DNA from: Thysanoteuthis rhombus
Taxonomy: Eukaryota > Mollusca > Cephalopoda > Oegopsida > Thysanoteuthidae
NCBI GenBank assembly: GCA_963457665.1
Contig: OY735207.1
Span: 56,008,779 to 56,072,778 of the forward strand
Reading direction: 5' to 3'
Length of the DNA: 64,000 nucleotides
Shown here piece after piece: positions 1-11,589 of this stretch; position 1 is the stretch's first letter; each line of letters begins with the position of its first letter. The notes beneath the pieces are model-generated. The model made no database searches, was not told the DNA's origin, and saw only the letters and a program-made list of their open reading frames with translations. Both the position numbers and the translations under genes were made by a program.

Positions 1-1430
1 TTATTCATTTTTTGCTACTATTTATCGTCTTAACGGCGGCTGCTTTTTATCGCAGCTAAGCTCAGGCTGGGTTCCCTTCGGCTGTGAATAAATAAATTGA
101 TAGCGCAGATCAGAATAAATAACAAGATCCAGGATCAACACTGTTCATTCATTTACTCACTGCTGAAGGAAACCTTGCTTGAGTTCAGTTGTGATAAAAA
201 GTAGCAGCAATCAAGATGGAGGTAAATAGTAGCAGAAAATCAATAATGAATCGAAGTACTTCATCGAATAGAATTACTGAAATTATAGTAAAATTAGACC
301 CTCAATTAGAAATATTAAAACTCGACGAAGAAGAGTTAAAAAATCAATTAATAAGATAGTCAAATTAATTGATTGATAAGGAATTTCTAATTAATTGCTT
401 TGATAATCAATAATTAAGAATTGTTGAAAATCGATTTATAAGGAACGTTGATAAGGATGGGCAAGAGGAGGGCTAGAAATTTCATGAAAACTGACACGCA
501 ATAAATTTATTATTTTATAATGGTCGTTTTTGGGTTAAACCACTTCTTTTTTCAATCTTTGGCTTTTCCCTGTACCTGGAACGGTCGCAGTAGATCCCAA
601 ATAGACTGTAGATGTGCGCAAAATTCATACAAGGTTTTCCCTTCTGAAAAAAAAATGTGTGGGATTTGCATTCACTCTGGCCCTAATACTAAAGATCTGA
701 TTTCCATTTATTTCTACTTAATTCTTGAAGTCTGATTCGCCCAACCAAATTTGCCATGGATAATCAATGGGCCAAGGAGGTTTTAAAGTAAGGCCAACAC
801 GTATTACATCAAGTCTAAGTTTCTTTAATTGTTTGGAATCATCAAGTAGCCTAATCGATGTTTGGTAGCTAGCTGCATTGATTTAAGTTATCCATAAAAC
901 ACAAAAAAACGCTAGTCTAATGTCAAATGTATATAATACTAAAAGTCCAATTTTTTTCTGTATGTGCCCTTTAAATAGCAGAAACGGTGCATTGTAGCCA
1001 TAGGTATAGAATAGATTCGAAAAGTAGAGAATACGTACATATGTATGATACTACTGATAAAACATGAATTCTATGTTGTGTAAATAACCACTTTTAGAGC
1101 TCTTCCCAATTGAATCAAGAACATTTTGAAAGGAAAAAGTCCGTGGAGATTCCGTCAGAATTCACTGAAAAAAAAATCCGTGTCTCCCCCAAGGCAGATT
1201 GTCATGACAGACGACAGATCATAAAAAAAAGATTAATACATTTTGTCGTTTGATTCAGGAGAGGATAAAACTCTAGGCTGCATAATCTTTTCAAGTCAAA
1301 AATGTCACCCTCCTACATAGCAAACAATAGTAGACATCCCTAGATTCTCTAAACCCGATTCATCTGACCATTTGCAGCCCCTGCCAACGATGTTTATGGT
1401 GGTTTAATGTCAAATCTACATCTCTGAAAA
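1..1430. other. Unclassified AT-rich sequence
   Basis: No gene, RNA or recognisable repeat is visible. There are short A-runs and stop-rich frames on both strands; the small open frame at 520-735 has no recognisable content. Confidence 0.5.
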
Positions 1431-1514
1431 AAGTGTTTTTGGGAGCCAACTCTTTGAAAAAAACAAATTCGTTCAGTAAATTCATGATCAAATATGATGA
1501 ATATAACTTCGAGA

Positions 1515-1857
1515 GCAAAGCAACTCTCCAAGTTGGCAAGCTTTCGGTAAGGAAAGCTAATCTTTCAAGAAAAATAAAATCAATTCCCCTTGTCTTAAAG
1601 AGAAGGTTCTTCAACTTATGCATCCTCCCGATAGTCATCTATGGAGCTGAAATGCGGAACTTAACCAAGAGACTGACCTTAAAACTAAGAACCCGGCAAT
1701 CCACAAAGAAGAGAATCATACTCAACATAACAAGGAGAGAGTACAAGGCAGCAAAATATATTAGAAGACGTGACAAACTAATAGAGTTTCGGAAGTATTG
1801 GCTCCGCGACGCCTAGGATAGTGAGGTAGAGTGGATTTGCTGCTGTTGAGGACGAAT
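1515..1857 (+). pseudogene. RTE-like LINE fragment with internal deletion
   Basis: This is the C-terminal end of a reverse-transcriptase ORF of the RTE clade of non-LTR retrotransposons. Readable pieces are LCILPIVIYGAE and, directly after a YIRRR stretch, RDKLIEFRKYWLRDA. In the fuller copies at 49.6, 55.4 and 57.7 kb these blocks are separated by about 60 codons (LKWQWAGHV... RWTSRL... motifs), so this copy has lost its middle while staying in frame. A second small deletion removes the usual GKVYVQQ end. The copy is 5'-truncated and ends in a degenerate gctgctgttgaggac stretch where others have (GAT)n. It is a dead insertion. Confidence 0.8.
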
Positions 1858-2194
1858 AATTTTACGTGTAACAAATTAGTGTGAATTTTTAGTACATAAC
1901 ACTGTGTATATATTGTATTATTTCATGCTTGTCAATTGCCGGCTGAATCACTTTTTTTTTTTTAATTTGTCGCTTTCCACACTGCCTGAACCGATTTCAG
2001 TAAGCCCCATATTGATAGAACCCGAGTGCTGATTTTCCATATGGTCCCCCACCTTTTGCCAAAAAAAAAAAAAAAAAGAAAAAGCAACTACGTTCTTTTC
2101 TCTTTCAGTTGAAAGATATTCCTTCAAGATGATTTCAGATAAGATTTGAAATAATTAGTTCCGGTACATGTGTGGGCTACAGTGTTTCATTTAT

Positions 2195-2650
2195 GCAAGG
2201 TACGGATATTATCTTTCCTTCGATGGCAGCCTATCGCAGCTCTCCGTCGTGGTTTAATACCCAACGTTCCGTCAACTAGCGCGCAGTTATCGAGCCTACG
2301 ATGAATGTTTATCCAAAATCTCTGAGAAAGTATCACACGTTCTCTCTGTATTATCCGTGTGACATAACAAGGATACGTTGGTCCATGGATCTCCCCCGGA
2401 ACAAATCCATCCATAATTAACCCAACACAGTGCTGTATCTTGTTCAATATTTTTCGATTGGTCCCAAACGAGAAAGAAAAGATAATGTCTCGGTAGGCAA
2501 TAAAAAGGCCCTGAAGTGACCCCTAGAGGGCATAAACCTAGGGTGATGGTAAAATTGTAACACCGAACACTACCAGTGTGATGGGTTCGATCCTCACTAA
2601 GTGCCCCACTACTCTGGCGTTGTGTCAAACTTAGCTTGATTTAGTCAATA
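2195..2650 (+). repeat. Possible tRNA-derived repeat (B-box at 2584-2594)
   Basis: The segment GGTTCGATCCTCAC matches a pol III B-box, and the preceding bases (ACTACCAGTGTGATG) look like the anticodon-to-T-arm part of a tRNA. No complete cloverleaf with a paired acceptor stem can be drawn, so it is not a tRNA gene. A 20-base stretch at 2190-2209 (atttatgcaaggtacggat) recurs at 19942, suggesting an interspersed repeat. The extent is uncertain. Confidence 0.35.
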
Positions 2651-2659
2651 TAAACTGAA

Positions 2660-3685
2660 GCAGAATATGATTGATAGGTTATATAAATTTTTGAGGTAAT
2701 ATGTTTAATTCTTTGTCAAATTTAGCAAGCTTCTTATTATGTAATTTATCAATACAAAAAGGATGCTTTCTTTCAAGTTCCATTCCATGTCACTTTAAAC
2801 CCCGAGGCATGTAATTTCTGACACGCGTGTCATAAGTTCACCATCACTATCCTAAAAGAACAAAAAAACGTACTTATATGCAGGCTGGTGTAACGGAAAT
2901 CAGAACAGAAAACAGTGTCCGCAGACTGTGTTTAAATTCGGTCTGAAGTCGCTTTTGTTAATCACATTTAACCGCTAGTACTATTCGAAAAGTCATGAAC
3001 ACACCATCCCCTGTCCTCGCTCTTTTATCGGCAGATATATAAACAAAGTCGAAACTCGATTGAAGACAAAGAAAGCATTTTAGTCAGGTTTAGAGATTTT
3101 CTCATTTGCTGGTATCACGTAACACAGTGCTATTTGTTCCACGATACTTAGAAAGGAAATGGCTCATGCCCTTACAATCTGACGAGGGCAGGCGCTCTCT
3201 TTTACCCGGCATGTCCCCAGAGGGTGGTTGAGGAAGGCGTCACAGATGTATACGGTACTGTCCAAGACAGCCAGGACCATGGAGACCCCCTGTAGATAAA
3301 TAGGTTCCTACCTGTGTGTGTGCGTGCGTGTTTGTGTATAATTGATAATCTTGCCATCTACAAACAGCTGTTTCGTTGTATCACAACTCTTCAGTGTGTC
3401 TATAGACTATCCAATATCCCATCCAGTACCACGTGAAAGGATCGAAACCTTCGCTTTTGACTCAGAGGCTGAAATTTTACCCTTTTTTCACCATTTTATG
3501 CAAAACTGGACGAATATAAGTGATGTATTTACTTACGCACAATTCACCATCTACCGGAGAGCTTCATTCCAGAGTTGGAAGAGAATTGCTACGTAGCTTA
3601 TTATTGCACTACTTAAAGAGGGCTAAACCCTGAAGAAAGGAGCGCTAATTATAATAATAATTAATATTTGTGTCACATATGTATT
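2660..3685. other. Unclassified sequence
   Basis: No supported gene. A short (TG)n lies near 3317-3340, and 3342-3596 is a small open frame without recognisable motifs. Confidence 0.45.
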
Positions 3686-3687
3686 AA

Positions 3688-3835
3688 GAAATGGATATAT
3701 CTGATCCGACAGGAAGATTATAAATTGCGTTGTATTATGTAGAAACTTATTTAAAATGATCTCCCGCCATCACACAGTTAATGTATCACTCGCTCTAGAC
3801 AATGTAAGTAAAATAAACAATTGGTAATAACATTA
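3688..3835 (+). repeat. Interspersed repeat P1, copy 1
   Basis: It matches 38003-38135 along its length: both hold 'gaaatggatat', 'ttataaattgcgtt', 'atatcactcgc' and 'agaataaacaatt'-like blocks in the same order and spacing. The two copies are diverged. The family is unknown. A B-box-like ggttcgattcc follows at 3868-3878 in this copy only, without a matching acceptor stem. Confidence 0.6.
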
Positions 3836-4394
3836 TTACGTTGAAGTGGCTACCCTTTCATTTGCAGGTTCGATTCCTGTTGCAGCTCCATTTTCTTTGA
3901 TTGTTCATTTCATTCAACCGGATGGTAACGTGCTTGAACAGTTACTGAGAATTTCCCGTATATACGCTATTCTTTGATAGTTTTTTTACACTGGTTCTGC
4001 ATTTTAGATGTTTTTAAAAAAATTTTCTCTATTTATATATTTTGTTTCTGTTAATTTCCATTTTTGTCTTTTCTGTTTGTATAAGTCTAGTCATTTCATT
4101 CTTTTCTGATGAAGCGTAAAGACCCTCAAATAGCCGTTGACAGCAAAAGCAGCTACTCATAATGTTACCCGAGCACACACACACCTAAGATAAAGTAGTA
4201 GTAGCTATCAGATGATATGCGGCAAGGTAAACATTTGCAATTTACTCCAACCGTTGCATTTCAAATCTAGCAAAAGTAAGGATATACATACAGTATATGA
4301 ATAATAAGTAGGCCTAATTACACTATCTGATGAGCTGACATAATCGAACGAAGGTTCAACCATTGTTATAGACCAATTTTCACATTTAATCGAT

Positions 4395-4402
<8 letters not shown>

Positions 4403-4443
<41 letters not shown>
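4403..4443. repeat. (AT)n microsatellite
   Basis: Uninterrupted alternating AT, about 20 units. Confidence 0.95.
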
Positions 4444-4448
<5 letters not shown>

Positions 4449-4911
4449 TGATCGTAATACTTCGACTTATAGACGAGTATATTTGGTTTACAGGTCACAT
4501 GCACGTTATGGGGTGATGTGCGTTAAAGACAGCTAAATGGATTGCAGTGATGTGATTGCTTTTGCAAGAAAAAAGCCTGAAAAAGAATTGCGTCTCCATT
4601 GAGACTGACGGGGAAATCAATGGATGTGATAAAGATGAAATTCATTGGTTGAATATTGGTCGCCATATTCCGTACACGGACCAATGGAAAGAGAGGAAAA
4701 AGCGGTGGACCGCTGCTCGGGTTAAAATTATCCCGGTTCCGAATTATGTGCTGACCTTCGACCTTTGCCCTGCATGAGTGTTTGTCACCGGCATGAGAGG
4801 AAATTTCCACTTGACCTACGCTTCCTAAAATCAGTGGCCTCGGCCAACAGCGTGAATATAAGTTGGACGTGATTTATGCATTGAATGAACGTGCTTTTAT
4901 TTATCTATTTT

Positions 4912-5200
4912 ATTAGAAACCGTCAACCAAAACTGTCCACTTAGTCAATATAGGTTTCTTCAGTTTTTAAGTGATTCTGATTATCTATTTATCTATCTTC
5001 TTTAGAGCGGGGGTTAAATTTATAATGCAAGTTTTTGATAAATTGGTCCCTTAGTTTGGACGGTCATTTTTTTTCTAATTTCAATTTTTCGAAATTTAGA
5101 ACTTAAAGTGATGGAACGAAAGGCGAGAGACGAAGATTAATTATTGATCACCCCCAACTAGGCATGCAGTCATCCCCTTCAAAAAATAGAAAAAAATGAT
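4912..5200 (+). repeat. Family A repeat (truncated)
   Basis: It starts with the family signature GAAACCGTCAACCAAAACTG followed by 'ggtttcttcagtttttaag', and later holds 'aggcgaga' and 'ttgatcaccccc'. The far inverted end seen in full copies (53.9 and 11.1 kb) is missing. Confidence 0.75.
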
Positions 5201-5422
5201 GTGATGCAGACAAATCCATACACATAAACATGTAAGTCAACCATAATGTTAATTGAAAACGAATTGTGCGTAAGAAGACTGTACTGCGTCAACCTTCCAT
5301 ATTAGTATTCGAAATGCTGTTTTTTTTCTTTCAATTTTTTCTCCTCCGATCAGACATTTACCACTAACGCATGTGGGGAAATAGATAACTAACCAACCTA
5401 TCAAGTGGATTTACCGAACGCG

Positions 5423-5455
<33 letters not shown>

Positions 5456-6590
5456 GTATACGTTGTTGATAATTTTAGAGGGTCTAGTCATCAATGAGTG
5501 ACTCGATATCGTAGGGTATTTACGCAGAAAACCCAATCCTTCGGGGTGACTCCGAATTTCATGCCCGAGTAATCTTCAAACCATCTTGACAGTTTGGCCA
5601 TTGATATAGTGTGAAACTCAGAGTTATCACAAATCCCTGTTCTTCTGTGTATATCTCTAATGATGACATTTAAAGATGAAAAAATTCTGCTATTTTTCTA
5701 GCCTTACAAGCTGAGGATACAATTAGAACTAGTTCACAATCGAATTGTTGGCAGTACATCTTATATATAACAAAGAGTTGTTTAACCTTTGTGTCACAAC
5801 AATGCCCCCCACCAAAAAAAAACAAAAACAAAAACGGTTTAAAATTTAGATATTACACCTTAGATGATTTTAGACAATAATTACGAAAGTTTCCCATGAT
5901 TTGGGGAAACTCAAAACACATTTTCAGAGCTTAACCAACGTTTCAAAATATATAGTACGGGAGCTTAAAGATATCATCCTCGTGTCGTGGGTTTAATTGT
6001 TTAAAAATAATAAAACTAAGCACGTAAAAATTTTGATCCATTTTAATATTTTACATTCACTGCATTGTTTTCAGTATCCACACATATAAACAACCCTGTT
6101 GCTAGCTTTTATAACGCTAAAAAGGATTATGCTAATTTGTTTCAAGTGTGAAGAGCAACTACGACTTTCATATTTCACATGCATATCCTCGAAATATACT
6201 CAATTCAACAGTAAACTGCAAAGGAGATTCGCGTATTTAAATAGATTTTAAACTTTTTGAAAAGTCTCTGTACATGAAGTGGGGATCGATGTTCTGTCAG
6301 TATTTTGTGATAAGCTGAACCCCATGATTAATACATCAATATCTATTGCTTCAAGTAGCGAGTATGTAAACTAGATAAACATTTCAAATTTCGTATACAG
6401 ATCCCTTAGATATGCTTGAAAAAAAAAGGTATGAAAAAAAAATTATTTTTGTGTTCTTGAAATTAAACCAATCATCTACTAACACGTCTTATTCAGAACA
6501 CAAAGTTACTCATTTCTTCAAGACATTTCATGATATACTAAGTTTCGTTGAAATAAAAACAGTGGTGTCAAGTCATTCCTATACATTTAT
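5201..6590. other. Unclassified sequence with (CG)n(CA)n
   Basis: A compound (CG)6(CA)11-type tract occupies 5419-5454. The rest shows no supported gene or repeat. Confidence 0.5.
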
Positions 6591-6591
6591 A

Positions 6592-6690
6592 TTCTAGCAC
6601 CTATAATACATTTTGAAGGTACATTATACATTAAAATATTCTAGTGTACTTAAAACAGGTTTCAGACTATTCTTTGAATGATGAAATATC
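6592..6690 (+). repeat. Interspersed repeat P2, copy 1
   Basis: The block 'attctagcacctataata' followed by 'attttgaagg' and later 'tacttaaaacaggtttcaga' recurs in diverged form at 43697-43800. The family is unknown. Confidence 0.5.
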
Positions 6691-6699
6691 GTTTAAGTT

Positions 6700-8040
6700 T
6701 AGATGGGGTGTCGTGGATTTGGGGAGAAGAGTTTTAGTCGATAAATACAGAAGCTTGTTGCTCGTAGAAGGATGACCCGACCAAAGAATCCAAGGACAAA
6801 AAAAATTGTGTTTACAATAGACTGAGAGGGAAGGTCTTTGGTTGGTAGCAAATAGAATAAACAAATCTTATTTTAAGAACGAAATACAAGTTGGATTGCT
6901 ATTATGAACCATAAATAATCTCCTCAGATTCCAAGCTATCACAGTAAGTGCCACAACCGAAGAGTTCAATAACAAAGGTCAACAGACACGCAGATCATGA
7001 GTGAATCATAAGTGGTTGATGTGATGCCGCGTCAGAACTTGAAGCCAAAAAAAGAAGAAAAAAATAGTTACGAATTGGAAGGAAAGAGGAGATCACCTAG
7101 CGAGATTCGAGAAAAGTTCACGAGAATAGTCACAGCCTACGGGCTGCAGTCCCCCACCCAGTAAGAGATCGCTAATATGACATTCTCACTAGACGAATTT
7201 TTTGTTTCTCTGTAATCTCTCATCTCTCTCCCTCTGAGCTGAAAACTATTCGTATATCGACTATTAAAGAAAGCAAAACCCAAAGGAGAGTGTCAGTAGT
7301 TATTCTTGTCTCGATCTACGCGAGCAACAGTCAAAGTCAACAGGTGAACATTTGATCTTCATCAGCAGCTTCGTTAAATAATTCCGTTATTTGTGAAAGC
7401 AAAGAAACGCATTTAGCCAAAAGTAACATTCAAAAATTTATAATACGGAAGCTGAAAACGGCTATCATCATCGTATCGTAATTTTTTGTTTTGTAACAAT
7501 GCCGCTGCTAACATAAACTCAAAAGATCAATATCTTGATATTTACGATTTAGTTTGATACGAAAAAAATCTTTTCATTTATGTAAAGTAAATGAATCTCA
7601 AAGTTGGAAAAAAAACCCTGACTGTTTGATTTTAACCTAGCAGAAAAAGGAAGTTTGCCCCAGGCCTAATGGAGCCTACGACGATAAAGCATTTAATCAT
7701 TGCCTAATTCAAGATTTTACGACCGATCACCCATATAGCTCGGGATAACTGCCTGTAGGGCAATCATTTCCAACTAGTTTAAATAATTTTTCAATTGCAC
7801 TGAAAATAATCCCCCCCCAAAAAAAACCAAATCAAAAACCCAAAGCATTAAAAACTGGTTAATCACTAAATAGAAGCTGTCACCTGACTAAAGTCTTTCG
7901 ACAACATACTATGCTGGAGGTGATTATATGAAAAATCGAAAAAAGGGGTGATCAATGGATAAGTTATTTGAGCTGAAATACTTCCAAATCTAACAACACT
8001 GGGCGTTGCAGAGCCAATACTTTCTCAATTTGTCAAGTTT
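6700..8040. other. Unclassified sequence
   Basis: No supported gene. Several A-runs; no repeat match recognised except a short 'atattctcactagac'-like string near 7179 that resembles 20400. Confidence 0.45.
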
Positions 8041-8044
8041 GTCT

Positions 8045-8490
8045 CGTCATCTTATGTTTTGTCGGTCTGTGTTCTGCATGTAATCTCTCGTTGTATGTCG
8101 TGATATCCATTGGTTGTCTGGCATTCTTGCAACATAACCAGTCCATTGCTATCTGAGTTTTTTTAAATGGATTCTATGATATCTCAGACTCCTATCTTTT
8201 CTCTAATATACTGTGCTGCCTTGTAATCTTTCCATGTGATGTTAAACATGATTCTCATACGTGCATGTTATATGGATCTCAGTTTGAGAACCAATCTTAT
8301 GGTTAGGTTCCATGTTCCAGCTCCATAGATGACTATCAGGAGGATGTATGGGTCATAGACCCTTCTTTTCAAGACTAATGGGAATTTCTCATTCCAGAAT
8401 GTTGAGCTTGCTCAACCGAAACCTTGCCATCGTAGAGTGATTCTTCGTCTTATTTCTTCTTCTTTTGGGGGATTTCATTGATATTCATTA
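8045..8490 (-). pseudogene. RTE-like LINE fragment
   Basis: Minus-strand C-terminal reverse-transcriptase remnant. Readable pieces are YILLIVIYGAGTWNLT and a region equivalent to LNITWRDYKAAQYI, in the order of the fuller copies at 49.6 and 57.7 kb. Both the 5' end and the usual 3' (GAT)n tail are missing, so it is a doubly truncated or later disrupted insertion. Frameshifts and stops are present. Confidence 0.8.
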
Positions 8491-9564
8491 AACACAATTG
8501 GTTGATCGAGTTGAAAATTGGACTGATATTGCTTTGATGAAATCATTTTTATTTTTTTCTCCATTCATTTCATGTACGTTCAATCTATTAAGCCGTCGAA
8601 GTTGAAGTTTTCACGAGAGAGGATTATGTTTCACGATTGATAGAGCCCTCTCTTATCAGAGCTTTAGATATTTCCTTCCTCAAAGTGATGAATTTCGGAA
8701 GGTTTGAAGGTCTATGGAACGCGAATGAAATTGAAAGAAAAAAGAAAGAAAAAAAATGCTGCGTCGGATTTTGAACTTGGTCAACCGATTGTGTTTACCT
8801 CGGTTGTTAACAATGGTGTCTTGTTGCTTTCATTGATTTCTATAGCGATAGAAGTATTTTTCATGAGAGCGTGAAAGTAGACCCCGCAGACATTTCCGAA
8901 TTTTTTTTGAGTAACTTAATTTTGCGTTGCAGGTGAATTAAGACCTTTTGTTTTCGAATATGCCTTTGTTTTTTTCTTCCATGATGCGTAGTTCTCGACT
9001 AATAAGAGTACAAACAAGTACACATACGTAGACATTTTCGTACTTCATGATGTGTGAAAGGGTGTGGTGAAAAAAGAAAAGAAGACGAACTGGAAACTGA
9101 GTGTAAATACGAATATCGGTTATTTATTCATATATGAAGTGATATTACCTATTTTCGGTCCGATAAAGCCATACCGGCGAAATATCACCACAAATATAAA
9201 TACGTGTGATATTTGTATTTACGTTATGTTTACAAGTTCACAAGTTCATAAAAAAGATTTTTTTTTCCAAAAATGTATATCATTTCAATCAATTATTTTC
9301 TCATGTAATTAATGTAATTTTCTTCAGTGTTTTTTTTTTTTTTTTTGTACACAGAATTTGATGTTATGGTATGCGTGAATATTTCTTGTTTAGACCATCA
9401 GTTGTTTGCCATGTAACCGTTCTGGGGATTTAAAAGCAAAACAGATATATTAACATTTCTCCCAAGCAGCGGTAATAACCCCACTTTAGCTATGATTTCA
9501 ATATATAGCTACATTTTCAGAGCCGTGTCAAACTACATGCAGCTTATCTTATATAGGGTATTAT

Positions 9565-9566
<2 letters not shown>
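8491..9566. other. Unclassified sequence
   Basis: No supported gene. T-runs at 9251 and 9333; the 82-codon open frame at 9064-9312 has no recognisable motif. Confidence 0.45.

Positions 9567-9622
<56 letters not shown>
9567..9622. repeat. (AT)n microsatellite, left bracket
   Basis: About 28 AT units, directly abutting the G+T-rich element that follows. Confidence 0.95.
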
Positions 9623-9628
<6 letters not shown>

Positions 9629-10088
9629 TAAGGTTTATTAATCCTTAGATGTAAATGGTCCGGACATGTTTCGGGATTTTTCCCATCTTCAGTGGTATGT
9701 GCTGTGTGAGTCTGTGTTTAAAGTTCCCATGTGGAACTAGAGTCCACTATCAGGAGCTATGCCTTGTGGGTAAAATATGTTATAAGGGCTGCTGGAGGCC
9801 TCCTGCTAAGTGGGAGAATGTCCAGTTAGGTATCAGGTCTTTGGTTAAGCAGCAGAGGTTGGTCTTTGATTGGGCAGAGTGTGTCAGGGTAGGAGGGAGG
9901 TGGTGTGGACTTAGATTTTTTGAGTATGTTAGGGATAGTGTAAATGGAGGGGTGGTGAAGTCAAGGAGCTACATAGGTATCAACCTTGTAAGTTATCAAA
10001 AATGTGTTGGCTATGATTTGGACAAGAGGTATAACTGGCTAAGGTAAATTTTTCCTACGGGTCTGGGTGACTTTGAAGCTTCCATTAT

Positions 10089-10090
<2 letters not shown>
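9623..10090 (+). mobile_element. Unclassified element between two (AT)n tracts
   Basis: A 468-bp block lies exactly between two long (AT)n tracts and is much richer in G on the + strand than its surroundings. It keeps a 130-codon open frame (9655-10047) with no recognisable domain. Close to its left edge the minus strand reads CUGAAGA, a GGGA/UCCC hairpin, then GAAAC (9658-9695), an arrangement resembling the hammerhead-ribozyme core found in Penelope-like retroelements. No reverse transcriptase or GIY-YIG endonuclease is visible, so a Penelope-like or non-autonomous origin is only an inference. Confidence 0.4.

Positions 10091-10170
<80 letters not shown>
10091..10170. repeat. (AT)n microsatellite, right bracket
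   Basis: About 40 uninterrupted AT units. Confidence 0.95.
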
Positions 10171-10173
<3 letters not shown>

Positions 10174-10300
10174 GTTAGTATTGACTTAACCGATATAAAA
10201 CAAAGGCGACTTATTTTGAAGGAAAATCAATTTGTAAGTGACAGTTTATCACCCCTCTAAACTTATCTTTCGACCCCAAGAGAATGACTGGGTTAGATGA

Positions 10301-10800
10301 ATAAGTTTGAATTAAATATGTTTATTCGACGATTATTTCACCCGGCGAGTCTCATCGAGCCCCAGATGTTGAATAATTAACCAAAATCGATTCTTCTTTA
10401 TCGCAGAAAGATGTTTCTATATCCAACCGACATAACTGCATAAAATCATTCGGCCAAAAAGAAGAAAAAAAAATCTCCAACCCTTTTTTGAAACGATTTG
10501 AATAAGTTTCGTCACTTTTTAATAAAACCTCCCCGGAAAATGATATTCTTAGTAAAAAAAATATCATTTCATAGAAATTAGAAAAATATACATGCAATAA
10601 CTAGCACATGAATTAATATGTATCGAATATGCTTATTCAAAAATCTTTTCTCCCCGACGAGTCTCGGGGAACCCCAGATGTTGAATTTGTAAACCAGAAT
10701 CCTCTCTTCTTCATAGAAAAGAGGTGTCTCTGTATCTCGCCGATGCCATGGTATAGAACCATCCAGAACACAAGACAACCAAGAAAGAAAGAAAAAAAAA
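10301..10800 (+). repeat. Direct duplication, ~312-bp offset (two copies)
   Basis: 10301-10485 and 10611-10800 share 'gaattaa.atg', 'cgacgagtctc/cggcgagtctc', 'ccccagatgttgaat', 'cttctt.atcgcagaaa'-like and 'aagaaaaaaaa' blocks in order. The anchor CCCAGATGTTGAAT begins at 10361 and 10673. The copies are clearly diverged, so this is an old tandem duplication or two adjacent insertions of one family. Opposed open frames across it have no recognisable content. Confidence 0.65.
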
Positions 10801-11137
10801 AGTTTTTTGGCAATTCCCATTGTCAGCTCGGGGCTGTAGACGAACAAGAAAACTGTAATTATTTCCTCTTTAAAAAATGTTTCTGTTTTTATTCTTTTAA
10901 AATTAGGATGAAATGAAAATTGCCTAAAGGCGACATTTTTTCTTTCTTTTTCGAGTTTTATGCTATTTTGTACTGTGCAACTGAAAACAACAGAAAGGCT
11001 TTCGAGAATGTTACTTTTTTTCATTGCGTCAACGCGTCTCGTGAAATTCTTGGACTGTTTTTGCAATCAGAAAATTCTTTGCAATTTCTCCGGCATTTTA
11101 TTAATTTTGATACAACAAAAACTTTCCTCCGTTCGAT

Positions 11138-11580
11138 TGGAAACCGCCAACCAAAACTGTCAAAAAAGTTTTCAAATCACTCCCGCTGGCCAGCTATGTA
11201 TATATGCATGTATATATGTACCAAGGGCAAAGACTGTAAAAAAAGGAGCTAAAACAGTGAAATCTTTAGCATTGACTCCTTATTACATCTACAAAAAAAA
11301 TAGTTATTTTGTTTTTTGACTTCCAACCCCCTAAATAGGGTTTTATTTTTGTTTCAATTTGCAGTGTGAGTTAATGCTAAATTGATCCCTAGTATGTGCC
11401 AGCATACAAGTTTTATTTTTGAAAAATTCAGACTTTCTTATTGATCACAGACAAACAAAAGGCGAGAAGGGGTAATTATACATCGCCACTGTTTCACTTT
11501 TTCCAGTTGATCACCCCTAACACGAGAAGACGTTGGTCACATGACAGTTTCTACTGAGTGACCGACCAGACTTGTTAACA
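11138..11580 (+). repeat. Family A repeat, near full length
   Basis: It opens with GGAAACCGCCAACCAAAACTG and closes with TGACAGTTTC (11542-11551), the inverted form of the opening. Internal family blocks are present in order: 'gctggccagctatgtatatatg', 'tgtgagttaatgctaaattg', 'aggcgaga', 'ttgatcacccctaacac', 'agacgttggtcac'. It carries no coding capacity and is probably a non-autonomous (MITE-like) element. Confidence 0.8.
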
Positions 11581-11589
11581 AATTTTTTC

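Noticed and set aside
2570..2610. tRNA gene at the GGTTCGATCC B-box
   Set aside because: No complete cloverleaf; listed only as a possible tRNA-derived repeat.
3841..3892. tRNA gene suggested by ggttcgattcc and a 3' gcagctcca
   Set aside because: A T-arm-like hairpin exists, but no upstream agctgca acceptor partner, D-arm or A-box could be found.
10578..11319. Minus-strand 162-codon ORF and plus-strand ORFs of 95-119 codons
   Set aside because: They overlap each other and straddle the 312-bp duplication and a family A repeat; no domain seen.
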